NCBI GenBank assembly: GCA_052390115.1
Contig: JBQTHE010000015.1
Span: forward strand, 1-64,000
From: GCA-003244245 sp052390115
GTDB lineage: Bacteria; Actinomycetota; Actinomycetes; Mycobacteriales; Pseudonocardiaceae
Direction of reading: 5' to 3'
Length of the DNA stretch: 64,000 nt
The translations under genes and the position numbers were made by a program. Below the pieces are notes generated by a model, which had not been told where the DNA came from, searched no databases, and was given only the letters and a program-made list of their open reading frames with translations. This document shows positions 1 to 9,116 of the stretch, piece by piece; positions within the stretch are counted from its first letter, which is position 1; the number at the start of each line of letters is the position of its first letter.

Positions 1-1
1 G

Positions 2-664
2 ACCAATGCGTTCTCCACCGACGAGAGCCTGCACGCCGCCGGCACCACCTGCACCAACGGCGACCTGTCGACCTACTTCTGGCCCGTGCTGCGCGACACC
101 AGCAAGCAGGGCGACGACGCCCTGGTCAACGGCGGTGGCCTGGACGGCAACTTCGGCGAGATCCTCCAGCCCGTCACGGCGCAGTTAGAATTCCGGGGCA
201 ACCCGACCAGCAAGGTAACCGCCATGCCGGATGACCTGACGACGATCATGGGCGACGCCAAGGCCGTGACCAACGGCGATGCCAACGCCAGGGCGGCGTG
301 GACCTGCACCGGTTTCGAGGACCGCACCACCACCAAGTACCCGCTGTGCCCGCAGGGCAGCCAACTGGTCCGCATCCTGGACTTCCCCAGCTGCTGGGAT
401 GGGCAGAACCTGGACTCGGCCAACCACCGGGACCACATCGCCTTCCCGCAACAGGACGGGTCATGCAGTGGCGGGACAGTGACCATCCCACAACTACGGA
501 TCACGCTGACCTACGATCAGCCGGCCGACCGGAACTTCGCCCTGGACTCCTTCCCCGACCAGCGGCACAATCCGGCCACCGACCATGCCGATTTCATGGC
601 CATCATGCCCGAAACGCTGTTGACGCAGATGGCGGACTGCATCAACACCGGGCAAACCTGCTGA
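2..664 (+). CDS. DUF1996 domain protein, 5' end outside window
   Basis: The open frame enters from the left edge, so the N-terminus is missing; 220 residues are visible. The reading frame is rich in Cys (CTGF, YPLCPQG, SCWDG, DGSC, CINTGQTC) and contains a motif run SCWDG...NHRDHIAFP, which I recognise as the C-terminal half of the DUF1996 family of secreted proteins found in fungi and actinomycetes. Paired Cys suggest an exported, disulfide-bonded protein, though the signal peptide cannot be seen. Biochemical function is not established for most members, so none is assigned. A strong hairpin follows the stop codon. Confidence 0.8.
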   Translation, partial: TNAFSTDESLHAAGTTCTNGDLSTYFWPVLRDTSKQGDDALVNGGGLDGNFGEILQPVTAQLEFRGNPTSKVTAMPDDLTTIMGDAKAVTNGDANARAAWTCTGFEDRTTTKYPLCPQGSQLVRILDFPSCWDGQNLDSANHRDHIAFPQQDGSCSGGTVTIPQLRITLTYDQPADRNFALDSFPDQRHNPATDHADFMAIMPETLLTQMADCINTGQTC

Positions 665-675
665 TCCCCAGAATG

Positions 676-714
676 GGAAGTGGGCCATTGTCGGGCACGC
701 AACGGCCCACTTCC
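676..714. terminator. hairpin between convergent genes
   Basis: Perfect 11-bp arms GGAAGTGGGCC and GGCCCACTTCC are separated by a 17-base loop. It sits 11 bases after the DUF1996 stop and about 40 bases after the stop of the opposing RNHCP gene, so it can end transcription from both sides. There is no long T tract, as is usual in high-GC actinomycetes. Confidence 0.7.
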
Positions 715-754
715 TCGTGCCCCGCATTTCAGTGATCGCCACTTGAGGGTGACC

Positions 755-1078
755 TCAGCGTGGCGGATCGGGGACCGGCTGGCCGAACAGCCCGAGCAGG
801 GCATCCGGGTCGTCGTCAGCGGCGCTGCGGTTGCGCCGGGCGTGCCCGCACACCAGGCACCGGTGCACCAGGACAATCCCACCACTCTCGGACAGAGCAC
901 CGACCGGCTCCATCGCCCCGCCACACTCGGCGGCCCGATCACCCGGGTTGACGTCTACGTGTCGCGACCACAGACACCGCGGGCAATGGTTGGTGTAACC
1001 GCTGCCGCGCACCGGCGCACCGCAGCGCAGGCAGGTGAAGTCCTCCCTGCGGCGGGTGAACGAGCGGGTTTCCGTCAT
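755..1078 (-). CDS. RNHCP domain protein
   Basis: A protein of about 107 residues with the family-defining run YTNHCPRCLWSRHVD, a preceding CLRC pair, a DRAAECGG segment and a final HRCLVCGH pair. The four Cys clusters suggest a compact zinc-ribbon-like protein. The RNHCP family is widespread in actinomycetes and its function is unknown. The ATG at 1078 is chosen; a GTG six bases upstream is equally possible. It is convergent with the DUF1996 gene and shares its terminator. Confidence 0.85.
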   Translation of the reverse strand: MTETRSFTRRREDFTCLRCGAPVRGSGYTNHCPRCLWSRHVDVNPGDRAAECGGAMEPVGALSESGGIVLVHRCLVCGHARRNRSAADDDPDALLGLFGQPVPDPPR

Positions 1079-1230
1079 CGACACCAGCGTCCCATGCCGC
1101 GGTCATCAACCGGGCCGTTCGGCCGTGCCGTGGGCCCCAGCAACTCGGCGTTACGCTGGGTTCGCGAAGATCTGGCTGATCAAGACTTGGTCAATGGGCT
1201 GTTCTACCGGCAGGCGCAGGGAGGTCGGAC

Positions 1231-1668
1231 ATGACGCGGGTGCGGGCCGCCGACGGGCGCAATTGGACGGTCCAGAGCAGGATCAACTGGTCCCAACCGG
1301 CGACGGCGGAGCAGTTCGAGCACGACATGGCCGCCGGTTACGTGCCCGGGATCGCGATGCTGGGGGTCGTTATTGCTCTGGTGCTCTTCGTGCTGTTCTG
1401 GACCCCATCAGGGGTGGTCGTGCCGTCATGGCTGGTGCTGTTGTTCCTGCTGCTGCTGATGGTGCTGCCGATGCAGTGGGCGCTACGGCGGCCGTGGACC
1501 ATCGTGGCGAAGACCGTTTCTGAGCCGACCGAAAGCGCCGCCGAACACTGGGTGGGCACCGTGCACGGCATGGTGGCGGCCCGGCAGGACACTCGTCAAG
1601 TAGTCCAGAGCCTGAAGGCGCGGGCCATCCCTGACGACGGTACCGGGCCGCTCCGGCAGGTCACGTAA
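1231..1668 (+). CDS. conserved membrane protein of unknown function
   Basis: This 145-residue protein has a soluble N-terminal stretch (RAADGRNWTVQSRINWSQP) followed by two hydrophobic segments at about residues 39-57 and 66-84, then a basic tail. Synonymous positions are strongly GC-biased, which supports real coding. It precedes the DNA glycosylase gene by 38 bases in the same direction and may be co-transcribed. I recognise no functional family. Confidence 0.7.
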   Translation: MTRVRAADGRNWTVQSRINWSQPATAEQFEHDMAAGYVPGIAMLGVVIALVLFVLFWTPSGVVVPSWLVLLFLLLLMVLPMQWALRRPWTIVAKTVSEPTESAAEHWVGTVHGMVAARQDTRQVVQSLKARAIPDDGTGPLRQVT

Positions 1669-1706
1669 TCGTGCGGTGCGGGTACCCGTGAGCGCACACT
1701 GAACCC

Positions 1707-2570
1707 ATGCCGGAGCTACCGGAGGTCGAGGCACTGGCTCACCACCTGCGCCAGCACGCTGTCGGCGCAACCGTGACCCGGGTCGACGTCGCCTCCCTCA
1801 CGGTGCTCAAGACCGTGCAGCCGCCGGTGAGCGCGCTGCATGGCCATCGCGTGACCTCGGCCAGCAGGCACGGCAAGTTCCTCGCGCTGCACACCGACGG
1901 GCCGGTGCTGGTGACCCACCTGGCCCGGGCCGGCTGGCTGCGCTGGTCCGACTCGCTGGCCCCGACCGCGCCCCGCCCCGGCAAGGGGCCGATCGCGCTG
2001 CGGGTGCACCTGCGCGGGGGCTCGGGCTTCGATCTCACGGAGGCGGGCACCCAGAAACGTCTGGCGGTGTATGTGGTCGATGCGGTGGATGGCGTGGCTG
2101 CACTACCCGGCATCGCCCGGCTCGGCCCGGACGCGCTGGCGCTGTCCCGTGACGAGCTCGCCGAGGTGCTACGCGGGCGCACCGAGCGGCTCAAGACCGC
2201 GCTGACCGATCAGTCGCTGATCGCCGGGGTCGGCAACGCCTACTCCGACGAGGTGCTGCATGCCGCGCGGCTGTCGCCCTATGCCACCGCGGGTCGGTTG
2301 TCCGACGATGCGCTGGACCGGCTGCACGAGGCGCTGCAGCAGGTGCTGCACGACGCGGTCGCGCGCTCCGTCGGCCAGGACGCCGCCCGGCTCAAGGGAG
2401 AGAAGCGGGCCGGTCTGGCGGTGCACGCCCGCGCTGGCCTGCCCTGCCCAGTATGCGGCGACACCGTCCGCGAGGTGTCCTTCGCCGACCGCGCGTTCCA
2501 GTACTGCCCGACCTGCCAGACGGGGGGCAAGCCGCTGGCCGATCGCAGGCTGTCCCGGCTGCTTCGCTGA
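1707..2570 (+). CDS. formamidopyrimidine/endonuclease VIII-family DNA glycosylase
   Basis: The protein starts MPELPEVE, giving the catalytic N-terminal Pro2 and Glu3 of the Fpg/Nei family, and has the beta-hairpin lysine at K57 (SRHGKFL). A helix-two-turn-helix segment (LIAGVGNAYSDEVL) precedes a C-terminal zinc finger of spacing C-x2-C-x16-C-x2-C. At 287 residues the length is normal. These features indicate a bifunctional base-excision glycosylase/AP lyase for oxidised bases. Actinomycetes carry several paralogues, so whether it prefers 8-oxoguanine (MutM) or oxidised pyrimidines (Nei) cannot be decided from sequence alone. Confidence 0.93.
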   Translation: MPELPEVEALAHHLRQHAVGATVTRVDVASLTVLKTVQPPVSALHGHRVTSASRHGKFLALHTDGPVLVTHLARAGWLRWSDSLAPTAPRPGKGPIALRVHLRGGSGFDLTEAGTQKRLAVYVVDAVDGVAALPGIARLGPDALALSRDELAEVLRGRTERLKTALTDQSLIAGVGNAYSDEVLHAARLSPYATAGRLSDDALDRLHEALQQVLHDAVARSVGQDAARLKGEKRAGLAVHARAGLPCPVCGDTVREVSFADRAFQYCPTCQTGGKPLADRRLSRLLR

Positions 2571-2784
2571 GCTTCACCACGTTGACGGCTCGGGCTGTAC
2601 CAGGGATGAACCGGGATGAGGAGGAACCGATTCCCCCTTCCGGCGGTGGTGCGCCGTGGCCTGACAGGGTTCGATTCCTGCCGTGGTGTGGTTTGCCTCA
2701 TCTTTGCATCCCGCCGACCGCCCGGTCCAAGAGAACATCACCAGCAGTTGCGTGTTCGCCGCCTCATGGTGCTGCTCGGTCGGG

Positions 2785-3189
2785 ATGTCGTGGACGGTGG
2801 AGCTGCGGCCGGTGGAGGAAGGGGTGCTGACCGGTCCCGCAGTGGAGTGGATCTGCTCCGGGGTACCGACCCAGCTACCGGCCCCGGAACGCCAGACCGT
2901 CCACCTGCTCGGCGAACGTGGCCTGCTGCTGTACCCGGGCGATTCGCTCGAGCAGGTCAAGTTGGCGCCGCGAGCTCGCAGCCGCCGGCTGATCGGCTAC
3001 GTCACCCGCGACCCCGAGGTGATCGCGCTGGCGCTGACGCTCGCCGATGCCCTCGATGAGGGGCCCGACCATCCCATGGTGATCGCCGCCCGATGGATCC
3101 AGGCCGGATACTCGGCCGACACGGCGGCAAGCTGGATCACGGCCGGCATCGCCTGGCCCGAGGTCGCCGACACCGTGTTGTCTACCTAG
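2785..3189 (+). CDS. hypothetical protein
   Basis: A 134-residue soluble protein beginning MSWTVELRPVEEGVL. The frame has the GC-rich third positions typical of coding DNA here, while other frames over this stretch do not. No membrane segment, signal peptide or known motif is seen. The N-terminal half looks beta-rich and the C-terminal half (DEGPDHPMVIAARWIQAGYSADTAASWITAGI) helical. An upstream in-frame ATG at 2683 exists, but the first 34 residues it adds are unlike coding sequence. It ends 72 bases before the sensor kinase gene. Confidence 0.6.
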   Translation: MSWTVELRPVEEGVLTGPAVEWICSGVPTQLPAPERQTVHLLGERGLLLYPGDSLEQVKLAPRARSRRLIGYVTRDPEVIALALTLADALDEGPDHPMVIAARWIQAGYSADTAASWITAGIAWPEVADTVLST

Positions 3190-3261
3190 CGCAGTGCTGT
3201 CCACCCTGGGCAGTGGCGCGTCGACGTTGCCAGCGGGTGTCGGGACCGCGACGATGGGTTC

Positions 3262-4494
3262 GTGGCCCTGTTGGCGGTGCTCGCCGTGCTCTTCTCCGCG
3301 GTGTTCGCTGCCGGGTTGCTGTACTGGGTGCGCACCAGGGGGACGTTCGGCACCGACGCCGACCGCGCCACCTACACTGCGCTGCTCACCATGGCGCAGG
3401 CCTCACCGCCACTGCGGGTCGGACTCTCGGCCAGCTCGGCGACCGCCGCAGCACCGCACCTGCGGGCCTTGCTGAACTGCTCAGCCGTCGCGCTGACCAA
3501 CGACGAGAGCGTGATGCTGGCCTGGGACGGCGAGGCGCAGCATCATGCCGAGTGGGTCGCCGAGGCCGCGTTCCAGGTGGCGAGCACTGGCCGCCAGCAG
3601 GTCCGCAACCAGCGCGAGATGGACTGCGGGCGCGCTGACTGCCCGATTCGTGCCGTGATCGTGTCCCCGCTGGAGGTGGACGGCAGCGTCGTCGGAACCT
3701 TCGGAGTGGTCAGCCAGCGCACCGCCCAGGCCGGCGTGATGCGGGCCACCGCTGAGGTCGCCCGGTACGTCTCCAGCCAGCTCGAGCTCGCCGAGCTCGA
3801 CGAGTCCCGATCCCGGCTGGCTCATGCCGAGGTGCGGGCGCTGCGCGCGCAGATCTCCCCGCACTTCATCTACAACGCGCTCACCACGATCTCCTCGTGC
3901 ATCCGCACCGACCCGGAAGAAGCCCGCGAGCTGCTCATGGAGTTCGCCGAATTCACCCGGTACTCCTTCCGAACCGCCGGGGAGTTCACCACGCTGGCCG
4001 AGGAACTCAACAACATCGACCGCTACCTGATCCTGGAAAAGGCCCGGTATGAGGAGCGGTTGCAGGTCAAGCTGCAGATCGCGCCCGAAGTGCTGCCGGT
4101 CGTGCTGCCGTTCCTGGCGTTGCAGCCGTTGGTGGAGAACGCCGTGCGGCACGGCCTGGCGGGCAAGCCCGGCGGCGGCACCGTGTCCGTCGTCGCCGAG
4201 GACGCCGGGGCGGAGTGCGTGATCAGCGTGGAGGACGACGGCGTCGGGATGGATCCGGCCCGGCTCCGGGACGAGATGACCGATTCGCACCTTTCCGGCG
4301 CGCATGTCGGGCTGGGCAATGTGCACGACCGGCTGCGGGCAGCCTTCGGCGACGAGTGTGGGTTGGTCGTGGAGACCGGGCCCGGGGTGGGCACCAAGGT
4401 CAGCATGCGAGTGCCCAAGTTCAGCCGCGGGGTGCGTGCCGCCGCTCCACCGACGCCAAACCCCTCCCGATCGCAACCCCCGGTGAGCGCATAG
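3262..4494 (+). CDS. LytS/YehU-type sensor histidine kinase
   Basis: Residues 1-22 form one membrane anchor, about 35-165 form a GAF-like sensory region (with Cys at 73, 122 and 127), and the C-terminal half is a His_kinase (PF06580-type) plus ATPase module. The phospho-acceptor is H201 in ISPHFIYNAL; the ATP-binding N box is LVENAVRHGL (N293), and DDGVGMD and GLGNVHDRL form the later boxes. It pairs with the LytTR regulator encoded at 5553. GTG 3262 is the only start codon after the upstream in-frame stop. In Escherichia coli the related BtsSR/PyrSR systems sense pyruvate and control carboxylate carriers; the symporters downstream here suggest an analogous role, which is inference. Confidence 0.9.
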   Translation: MALLAVLAVLFSAVFAAGLLYWVRTRGTFGTDADRATYTALLTMAQASPPLRVGLSASSATAAAPHLRALLNCSAVALTNDESVMLAWDGEAQHHAEWVAEAAFQVASTGRQQVRNQREMDCGRADCPIRAVIVSPLEVDGSVVGTFGVVSQRTAQAGVMRATAEVARYVSSQLELAELDESRSRLAHAEVRALRAQISPHFIYNALTTISSCIRTDPEEARELLMEFAEFTRYSFRTAGEFTTLAEELNNIDRYLILEKARYEERLQVKLQIAPEVLPVVLPFLALQPLVENAVRHGLAGKPGGGTVSVVAEDAGAECVISVEDDGVGMDPARLRDEMTDSHLSGAHVGLGNVHDRLRAAFGDECGLVVETGPGVGTKVSMRVPKFSRGVRAAAPPTPNPSRSQPPVSA

Positions 4495-4551
4495 CAACCT
4501 CATCCGGCAAGGCGAACCTCGGGGACCCGCCGTCATACGTACGCTGGGCGA

Positions 4552-5436
4552 ATGGACGTCAAGGATCTGACCTCGCGGCTGCCGTTGCCCGGCAACCAGC
4601 GGGAGCGCGGCCCGGTGGTGGCCGCAGTGAAACTGCACGGCGTGATCACCCCGGCGCCGGCCCCGCTGAGCCGCGGGGTGATCAACTTGGCCGTGCTGGA
4701 CACGGTGCTGACCCGCGCCTTCGGTTTCGACCGGCTGCGGGCAGTAGCCCTGTCGATCAACTCGCCGGGTGGTTCGGCTACCCAGTCGGCGCTGGTGGCC
4801 GATCGGATTCGCGGCCTGGCTGATCAGAAAGGCGTGCCGGTGCTGGCGTTCTGCGAGGACGTCGCCGCATCCGGCGGGTACTGGCTGGCGTGCGCCGCCG
4901 ATGAGATCGTCGCTCATCCCACCTCGCTGGTCGGCTCCATCGGGGTGGTCAGCCAGGGCTTCGGGCTGCACGGCCTGCTGGAGCGCTTCGGCGTGGAACG
5001 GCGGCTGTACACCGCCGGAGCGAACAAAGCTCGGCTCGACCCGTTCCTGCCGGAGCGCCAGGACGACGTGGAGTGGCTGAAGGGCATGCAAACGGAACTG
5101 CATGGCATGTTCCGCGACTGGGTGTGCTCGCGCCGAGGTGACGTGCTGGCCAGAGCGGCCGCCGACGAGAAAGACCTGTTCACCGGGGAGGTGTGGACCG
5201 GCCGTCGAGCCCTGGAACTGGGCCTGATCGACAGGCTGGGCACGATGCGCGGGGAGATCGCCAAGCGCTACCCGGACGCGGAGGTCGTCATGGTCGAGGC
5301 GCGCCGCCCGCTGCTGACTCGCCTGGGGTTACGCCCCGCGGCGGACTCACTGACCGGGCACAGCGGTCCGGACTCCGCGCTGGCCGTTCTCGAGGCGCTC
5401 GAACACCGCGCAACCTGGTCCCGCTTCGGCCTGTGA
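4552..5436 (+). CDS. S49-family serine peptidase (SppA/SohB-like)
   Basis: The 294-residue protein has the ClpP/crotonase-type core of S49 peptidases: INSPGG at 70-75, the nucleophile S107 in AASGGYW, a SLVGSIGVV segment, and K159 in GANKARLDPF. The Ser-Lys spacing of 52 matches the catalytic dyad spacing of short SppA proteins. No signal peptide or clear membrane segment is present, so it may be cytoplasmic or peripheral, unlike classical signal-peptide peptidase. It lies between the kinase and regulator genes of one two-component system, with 57 and 116 bases of spacing, so it is probably expressed with them. Confidence 0.9.
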   Translation: MDVKDLTSRLPLPGNQRERGPVVAAVKLHGVITPAPAPLSRGVINLAVLDTVLTRAFGFDRLRAVALSINSPGGSATQSALVADRIRGLADQKGVPVLAFCEDVAASGGYWLACAADEIVAHPTSLVGSIGVVSQGFGLHGLLERFGVERRLYTAGANKARLDPFLPERQDDVEWLKGMQTELHGMFRDWVCSRRGDVLARAAADEKDLFTGEVWTGRRALELGLIDRLGTMRGEIAKRYPDAEVVMVEARRPLLTRLGLRPAADSLTGHSGPDSALAVLEALEHRATWSRFGL

Positions 5437-5552
5437 ATCTGGCTGACCACCCGGACAGCCGCACCGCCGAGTGACCGCAACCGTGGACAGCGATACCGGC
5501 CATGGGCAGGATTGTTGGGTCCGGGGGGACCGGAGTGTCAGAAGGGCGGTCG

Positions 5553-6368
5553 ATGAGCGACAACGACAGCAACCCCGGGCTTGTCGTGCTCGCAGTAGAC
5601 GACGAGAAGCACGCGATGTCTCTGCTGGTCGAAGTGCTCGACGCCGAGCCGCGGATCGGCACCGTGCTGCGGGCCTCCAACGCCACCGAGGCGCTGGAGG
5701 CGTTACGGGGAGACAAACGCATCGCGAATGGCACTGCGCCCTCCCGGGTTGATGTCGTGTTCTTGGACATCCGGATGCCCGGGCTGGATGGCCTGGAGCT
5801 GGCCCGAGTGTTGGCCATGATCCCCGACCCCCCGGTGGTCGTGTTCGTCACCGCCTACGAAGACAAGGCGTTCGACGCGTTCGACATCGGCGCGGCCGAC
5901 TACCTGAAGAAGCCGGTGAGCCGGGAACGGCTGGCCAACACGATGCGGCGGATTGTGCAATCCCGGCGCAACGCAGCCATCCCGGTCGAGGAGCAGGCCA
6001 CCGAGGACGAGGTCATCCCGGTCGAGCTCGCTGGCACCACCAAGCTGGTGCCGCGCTCGTCGGTGCGCTGGGTGGAGGCCCAGGGAGACTACGCGCGGCT
6101 GCATACCGGCGAGGGCAACAGCCACCTGGTCCGCATCCCGCTGTCCCAGTTGGAGGACCGCTGGTCCGAGGCCGGCTTCGTGCGCATCCACCGCTCCTTT
6201 CTGGTCGCCCTGCCGCTGGTCACCGAGCTGCGCATGTCGGCCTCGGGCTATGTGGTGCGAGTGGGCAACGGAGACGACGCCGCCGAGCTGCCGGTCAGCC
6301 GGCGGCATACCCGCGAGCTCAAGGATCGCTTGGTGCGCGCGGCCAAACAGGGCTGGACGTCGCGATGA
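5553..6368 (+). CDS. LytTR-family response regulator
   Basis: An N-terminal receiver domain (acidic pair D16/D17, phospho-acceptor D72 in FLDIRMPG, conserved Thr in VFVTAYED and Lys in LKKPVS) is followed by a LytTR DNA-binding domain from about residue 155 (VRWVEAQGDYARLHT, FVRIHRSFLV). Length is 271 residues. ATG 5553 is preferred because it follows a GAAGGGCGG ribosome-binding site; ATG 5502 upstream would add 17 unlikely residues. It is the partner of the kinase at 3262 and probably regulates the symporter genes downstream. Confidence 0.92.
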   Translation: MSDNDSNPGLVVLAVDDEKHAMSLLVEVLDAEPRIGTVLRASNATEALEALRGDKRIANGTAPSRVDVVFLDIRMPGLDGLELARVLAMIPDPPVVVFVTAYEDKAFDAFDIGAADYLKKPVSRERLANTMRRIVQSRRNAAIPVEEQATEDEVIPVELAGTTKLVPRSSVRWVEAQGDYARLHTGEGNSHLVRIPLSQLEDRWSEAGFVRIHRSFLVALPLVTELRMSASGYVVRVGNGDDAAELPVSRRHTRELKDRLVRAAKQGWTSR

Positions 6369-6394
6369 GTCCCCATGAGCTCCTATGAGTCCCT

Positions 6395-6871
6395 ATGAGT
6401 GACGGCTCGGTAAGCAACGGTGGGGCCGGCCCGCCCGACGATCCGTGGGCGGCCCTGGAGGAAGCCATCCGTGGGCCCTCCGGCGGGCCAACCCCACCCA
6501 GCGGGAAGGCCAAGCTCGGCAAGCGGGAACGGATCGTGCTCGCGAAGCGGCGCAGTAGCCGTCGGGTGGTGCGCACGCTCGCCGAATTGGAGGATCAGAC
6601 CGGCGTCGGTGAGGTGTTGGTCCGCCAGTTGGTGGGAGTGCAGTTGATCCTGGCGATCCGGCTGATGCTGCTCACCGTGGTGGTGTTAGGTGCCATCCCG
6701 CTGGTGTTCCTGCTGGCACCGTCGGTGGGCACGATCAGTGTCCTCGGGTTGCGGCTGCCGTGGCTGCTGCTCGGGCTCGCGGTCTACCCGTTCTTCGTGG
6801 CCGTGGCCTGGTCCTATAACCGCAGCGCCGAGCGCAATGAGCAGGACTTCGCCGAGATGGTCGAGAACTGA
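6395..6871 (+). CDS. small membrane protein, symporter partner
   Basis: This 158-residue protein has a hydrophilic, Pro/Gly-rich N-terminus, a basic amphipathic stretch and two membrane segments at about residues 78-100 and 112-135, ending in a charged tail (NRSAERNEQDFAEMVEN). Size, topology and position directly before a solute:sodium symporter gene resemble DUF485 proteins, although similarity to the DUF485 protein at 8763 is weak. The next gene starts 8 bases after its stop, indicating co-translation. ATG at 6395 follows two near copies of the sequence ATGAGTCCC(T)ATGA, so the start is slightly uncertain. Confidence 0.7.
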   Translation: MSDGSVSNGGAGPPDDPWAALEEAIRGPSGGPTPPSGKAKLGKRERIVLAKRRSSRRVVRTLAELEDQTGVGEVLVRQLVGVQLILAIRLMLLTVVVLGAIPLVFLLAPSVGTISVLGLRLPWLLLGLAVYPFFVAVAWSYNRSAERNEQDFAEMVEN

Positions 6872-6879
6872 GCGCGAAC

Positions 6880-8679
6880 GTGCGCGAGCAGGTTGACTTG
6901 TTCTTCACCATCGGTGCGATGGTTGCGGTTGCCGCCGTGACCATGATCGCCGGGCTTTACGGGACGAGGACCCGTTCGACCTCGGATTTCCTGGTGGCCT
7001 CCCGAACGGTGGGACCGCGCTGGAATGCCGCGGCGATCTCCGGAGAGTTCCTGTCCGCCGCGTCGTTCCTCGGCATCGCCGGGCTGGTGCTCAAGGGCGG
7101 GGTGGACGCGTTATGGTATCCGGTCGGGTTCACCGCCGGCTACCTCGCACTGCTGCTGTTCGTGGCGGCGCCGCTGCGCCGATCCGGTGCGTACACGCTG
7201 CCCGACTTCGCCGAGGAGCGGTTGAGGTCGGCCCGGCTGCGCAAGATCTGCACCGTCTTCGTGATCATCATCGGCTGGCTTTACCTGGTGCCACAGCTGC
7301 AGGGCGCCGGGCTCACCGTCGCCACTGTCTCGAACTCGAAGTATCCGCTGTGGGTCGGCGCAGCCGTCGTCATGGTGATCGTGACGGTCAACATTTACAC
7401 CGGGTGGATGCGCTCGATCACCGTCGTGCAGGCCTTCCAGTACTGGATCAAGCTGACCGCGCTCGCCGTGCCGGTCTTCGTGTTGCTGATTCACCACGCC
7501 GGCCAAGACAAGGGGTTCCGGGATTCGCTGGCGGCCTCGGCGCCGCCGTCTTTCGCCGAGGCGACCCAGGTCCGCCTCGACCGCAATGTCGTGCTCCAGG
7601 TCACGGCGCCGACACCGCTGAAGATCACCACGGACGGAAGCCCGGCCGCGGAGACGGTGACCTGGCAGCCCGGTGAGCACGGCGTCGCCAAGGGCACCAC
7701 ACTGCACTTCGACGCGGGTAGCCGAGTTCCGGTGATCCGGGGCGCCGCAACGGACAATGACACCTGGCTGAGCCCGTTCAGCAGTACGTCCAGCGGTCCG
7801 GCGCACAGCCCGCTGCTCGCCACGTATTCGCTCGTGCTGGCGCTCATGCTGGGCACTATGGGGCTGCCGCATGTGCTGGGTCGCTACTACACCAATCCCG
7901 ACGGCCTTGCCGCCCGCAAGACCACGCTGGTGGTGCTGGCGCTGCTCGGCGTCTTCTACCTGTTCCCGATGATCTCCGGGTGGCTTGCCCGGCTCTACGT
8001 CCCGCATCTGCTGGTCACCGGGAACACCGACGCCGCGCTGCTGCTGCTGCCCATTGCGGCCTTGGGCGGCTGGCTGGGGCAGCTGCTCGGCGCACTGATC
8101 GCCGCCGGCGCGTTCGCCGCTTTCGTGGCCGCGGCATCGGGGCTGGTGGTTGGCGTTGCCGGAGTACTGTCCAGCGACGTCCTGCCCAGCCGGCTCCGGA
8201 GCTTCAAGGTGGCCACCTTGGCGGCCTGGTCGGTCCCGCTGGCCTTCGCGCTTGCCGTGTCATCGCTGGACCTGGCACAGGGCGTGGGACTGGCTTTCGC
8301 GGTGGCAGCCTCCTCGTTCTGTCCGCTGCTGGTGCTGGGTATCTGGTGGCGCGGGCTGACCGACGCCGGCGCAGCTGCCGGCCTCGTGGTCGGCGGTGGG
8401 TTGGCGTTCCTCGCGGTGTTGCCCGCCGCAGCCGACGTGCTCCCGACCGAGTGGCAGCAGGTGCTGGCCCAGCCGGCGGTGTTCACCGTCCCGCTGGCGT
8501 TCCTGACCATGGTCGTGGTGAGCCGCCGGACGAGGGATCGGGTACCGACCGATGTCACGCGCATCCTGCTGCGGCTGCATGCACCGGACCGGCTAGGGTT
8601 GGCCGAGGACCGGGACATCGCCCGGTTAGGGATAGCAGCTAATCTGCTGCGACCGCGTGGCGGTCGGCACCGCCGGTAG
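6880..8679 (+). CDS. sodium:solute symporter, ActP/MctC-like (first copy)
   Basis: A 599-residue polytopic protein of the SSS family. The signature SDFLVASRTVGPRWNAAAISGEFLSAASFLGIAGLVL and the GTMGLPHVLGRYYTNPD segment match acetate/pyruvate-type symporters. It differs from the second copy downstream by an insertion of about 85 residues between membrane segments (roughly residues 205-300) rich in beta-forming residues, predicted to be an extracytoplasmic loop. Substrate is probably a monocarboxylate, by family. GTG start; preceded by its small membrane partner and the LytS/LytTR genes. Confidence 0.88.
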   Translation: MREQVDLFFTIGAMVAVAAVTMIAGLYGTRTRSTSDFLVASRTVGPRWNAAAISGEFLSAASFLGIAGLVLKGGVDALWYPVGFTAGYLALLLFVAAPLRRSGAYTLPDFAEERLRSARLRKICTVFVIIIGWLYLVPQLQGAGLTVATVSNSKYPLWVGAAVVMVIVTVNIYTGWMRSITVVQAFQYWIKLTALAVPVFVLLIHHAGQDKGFRDSLAASAPPSFAEATQVRLDRNVVLQVTAPTPLKITTDGSPAAETVTWQPGEHGVAKGTTLHFDAGSRVPVIRGAATDNDTWLSPFSSTSSGPAHSPLLATYSLVLALMLGTMGLPHVLGRYYTNPDGLAARKTTLVVLALLGVFYLFPMISGWLARLYVPHLLVTGNTDAALLLLPIAALGGWLGQLLGALIAAGAFAAFVAAASGLVVGVAGVLSSDVLPSRLRSFKVATLAAWSVPLAFALAVSSLDLAQGVGLAFAVAASSFCPLLVLGIWWRGLTDAGAAAGLVVGGGLAFLAVLPAAADVLPTEWQQVLAQPAVFTVPLAFLTMVVVSRRTRDRVPTDVTRILLRLHAPDRLGLAEDRDIARLGIAANLLRPRGGRHRR

Positions 8680-8762
8680 CTGCACCGATCGGCCAGTGTG
8701 CTGCGCACGGTCGGCGACCAGGCCAACAGCGTGATCATGATGACTGTCCTGGAGGTGTTTGC

Positions 8763-9116
8763 ATGAGCACCACCGAGCGCCTCGGCGGTGCCGAGGCCCC
8801 GCCGCCTGTGGACCCCTGGACCGCCGCCCAACGAAGCGCCGAGTTCGTCACCCTGCGCGGGAGGCTCCGCCGCTTCGTCTTCCCGATGACCGCGTTCTTC
8901 CTGGCCTGGTACTTCCTGTACGTGCTGTTGGCTGCGTTCGCCCCGCAGTTCATGGCCATCAAAGTCGTCGGGAATATCAACATCGGGTTGATCATCGGTC
9001 TGCTGCAGTTCGTCACCACCTTCGCGATCACGACGATCTACGTCCGGTTCGCGAACAAGTACCTGGATCCGGTGGGCGACCGGATCCGCGAACAGATCGA
9101 AGGAGCGGCCCGGTGA
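8763..9116 (+). CDS. DUF485 membrane protein
   Basis: A 117-residue protein with two membrane segments (about 42-62 and 76-97) and the DUF485 pattern FVTLRGRLRRFVFPMTAFFLAWYFLYVLLAAF...IYVRFANKYLDP. DUF485 proteins are regularly encoded just before acetate-type SSS symporters. ATG 8763 follows a GGAGGTGTTTGC ribosome-binding site. Its stop TGA overlaps the GTG of the next gene (GTGA), indicating translational coupling. Confidence 0.9.
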   Translation: MSTTERLGGAEAPPPVDPWTAAQRSAEFVTLRGRLRRFVFPMTAFFLAWYFLYVLLAAFAPQFMAIKVVGNINIGLIIGLLQFVTTFAITTIYVRFANKYLDPVGDRIREQIEGAAR

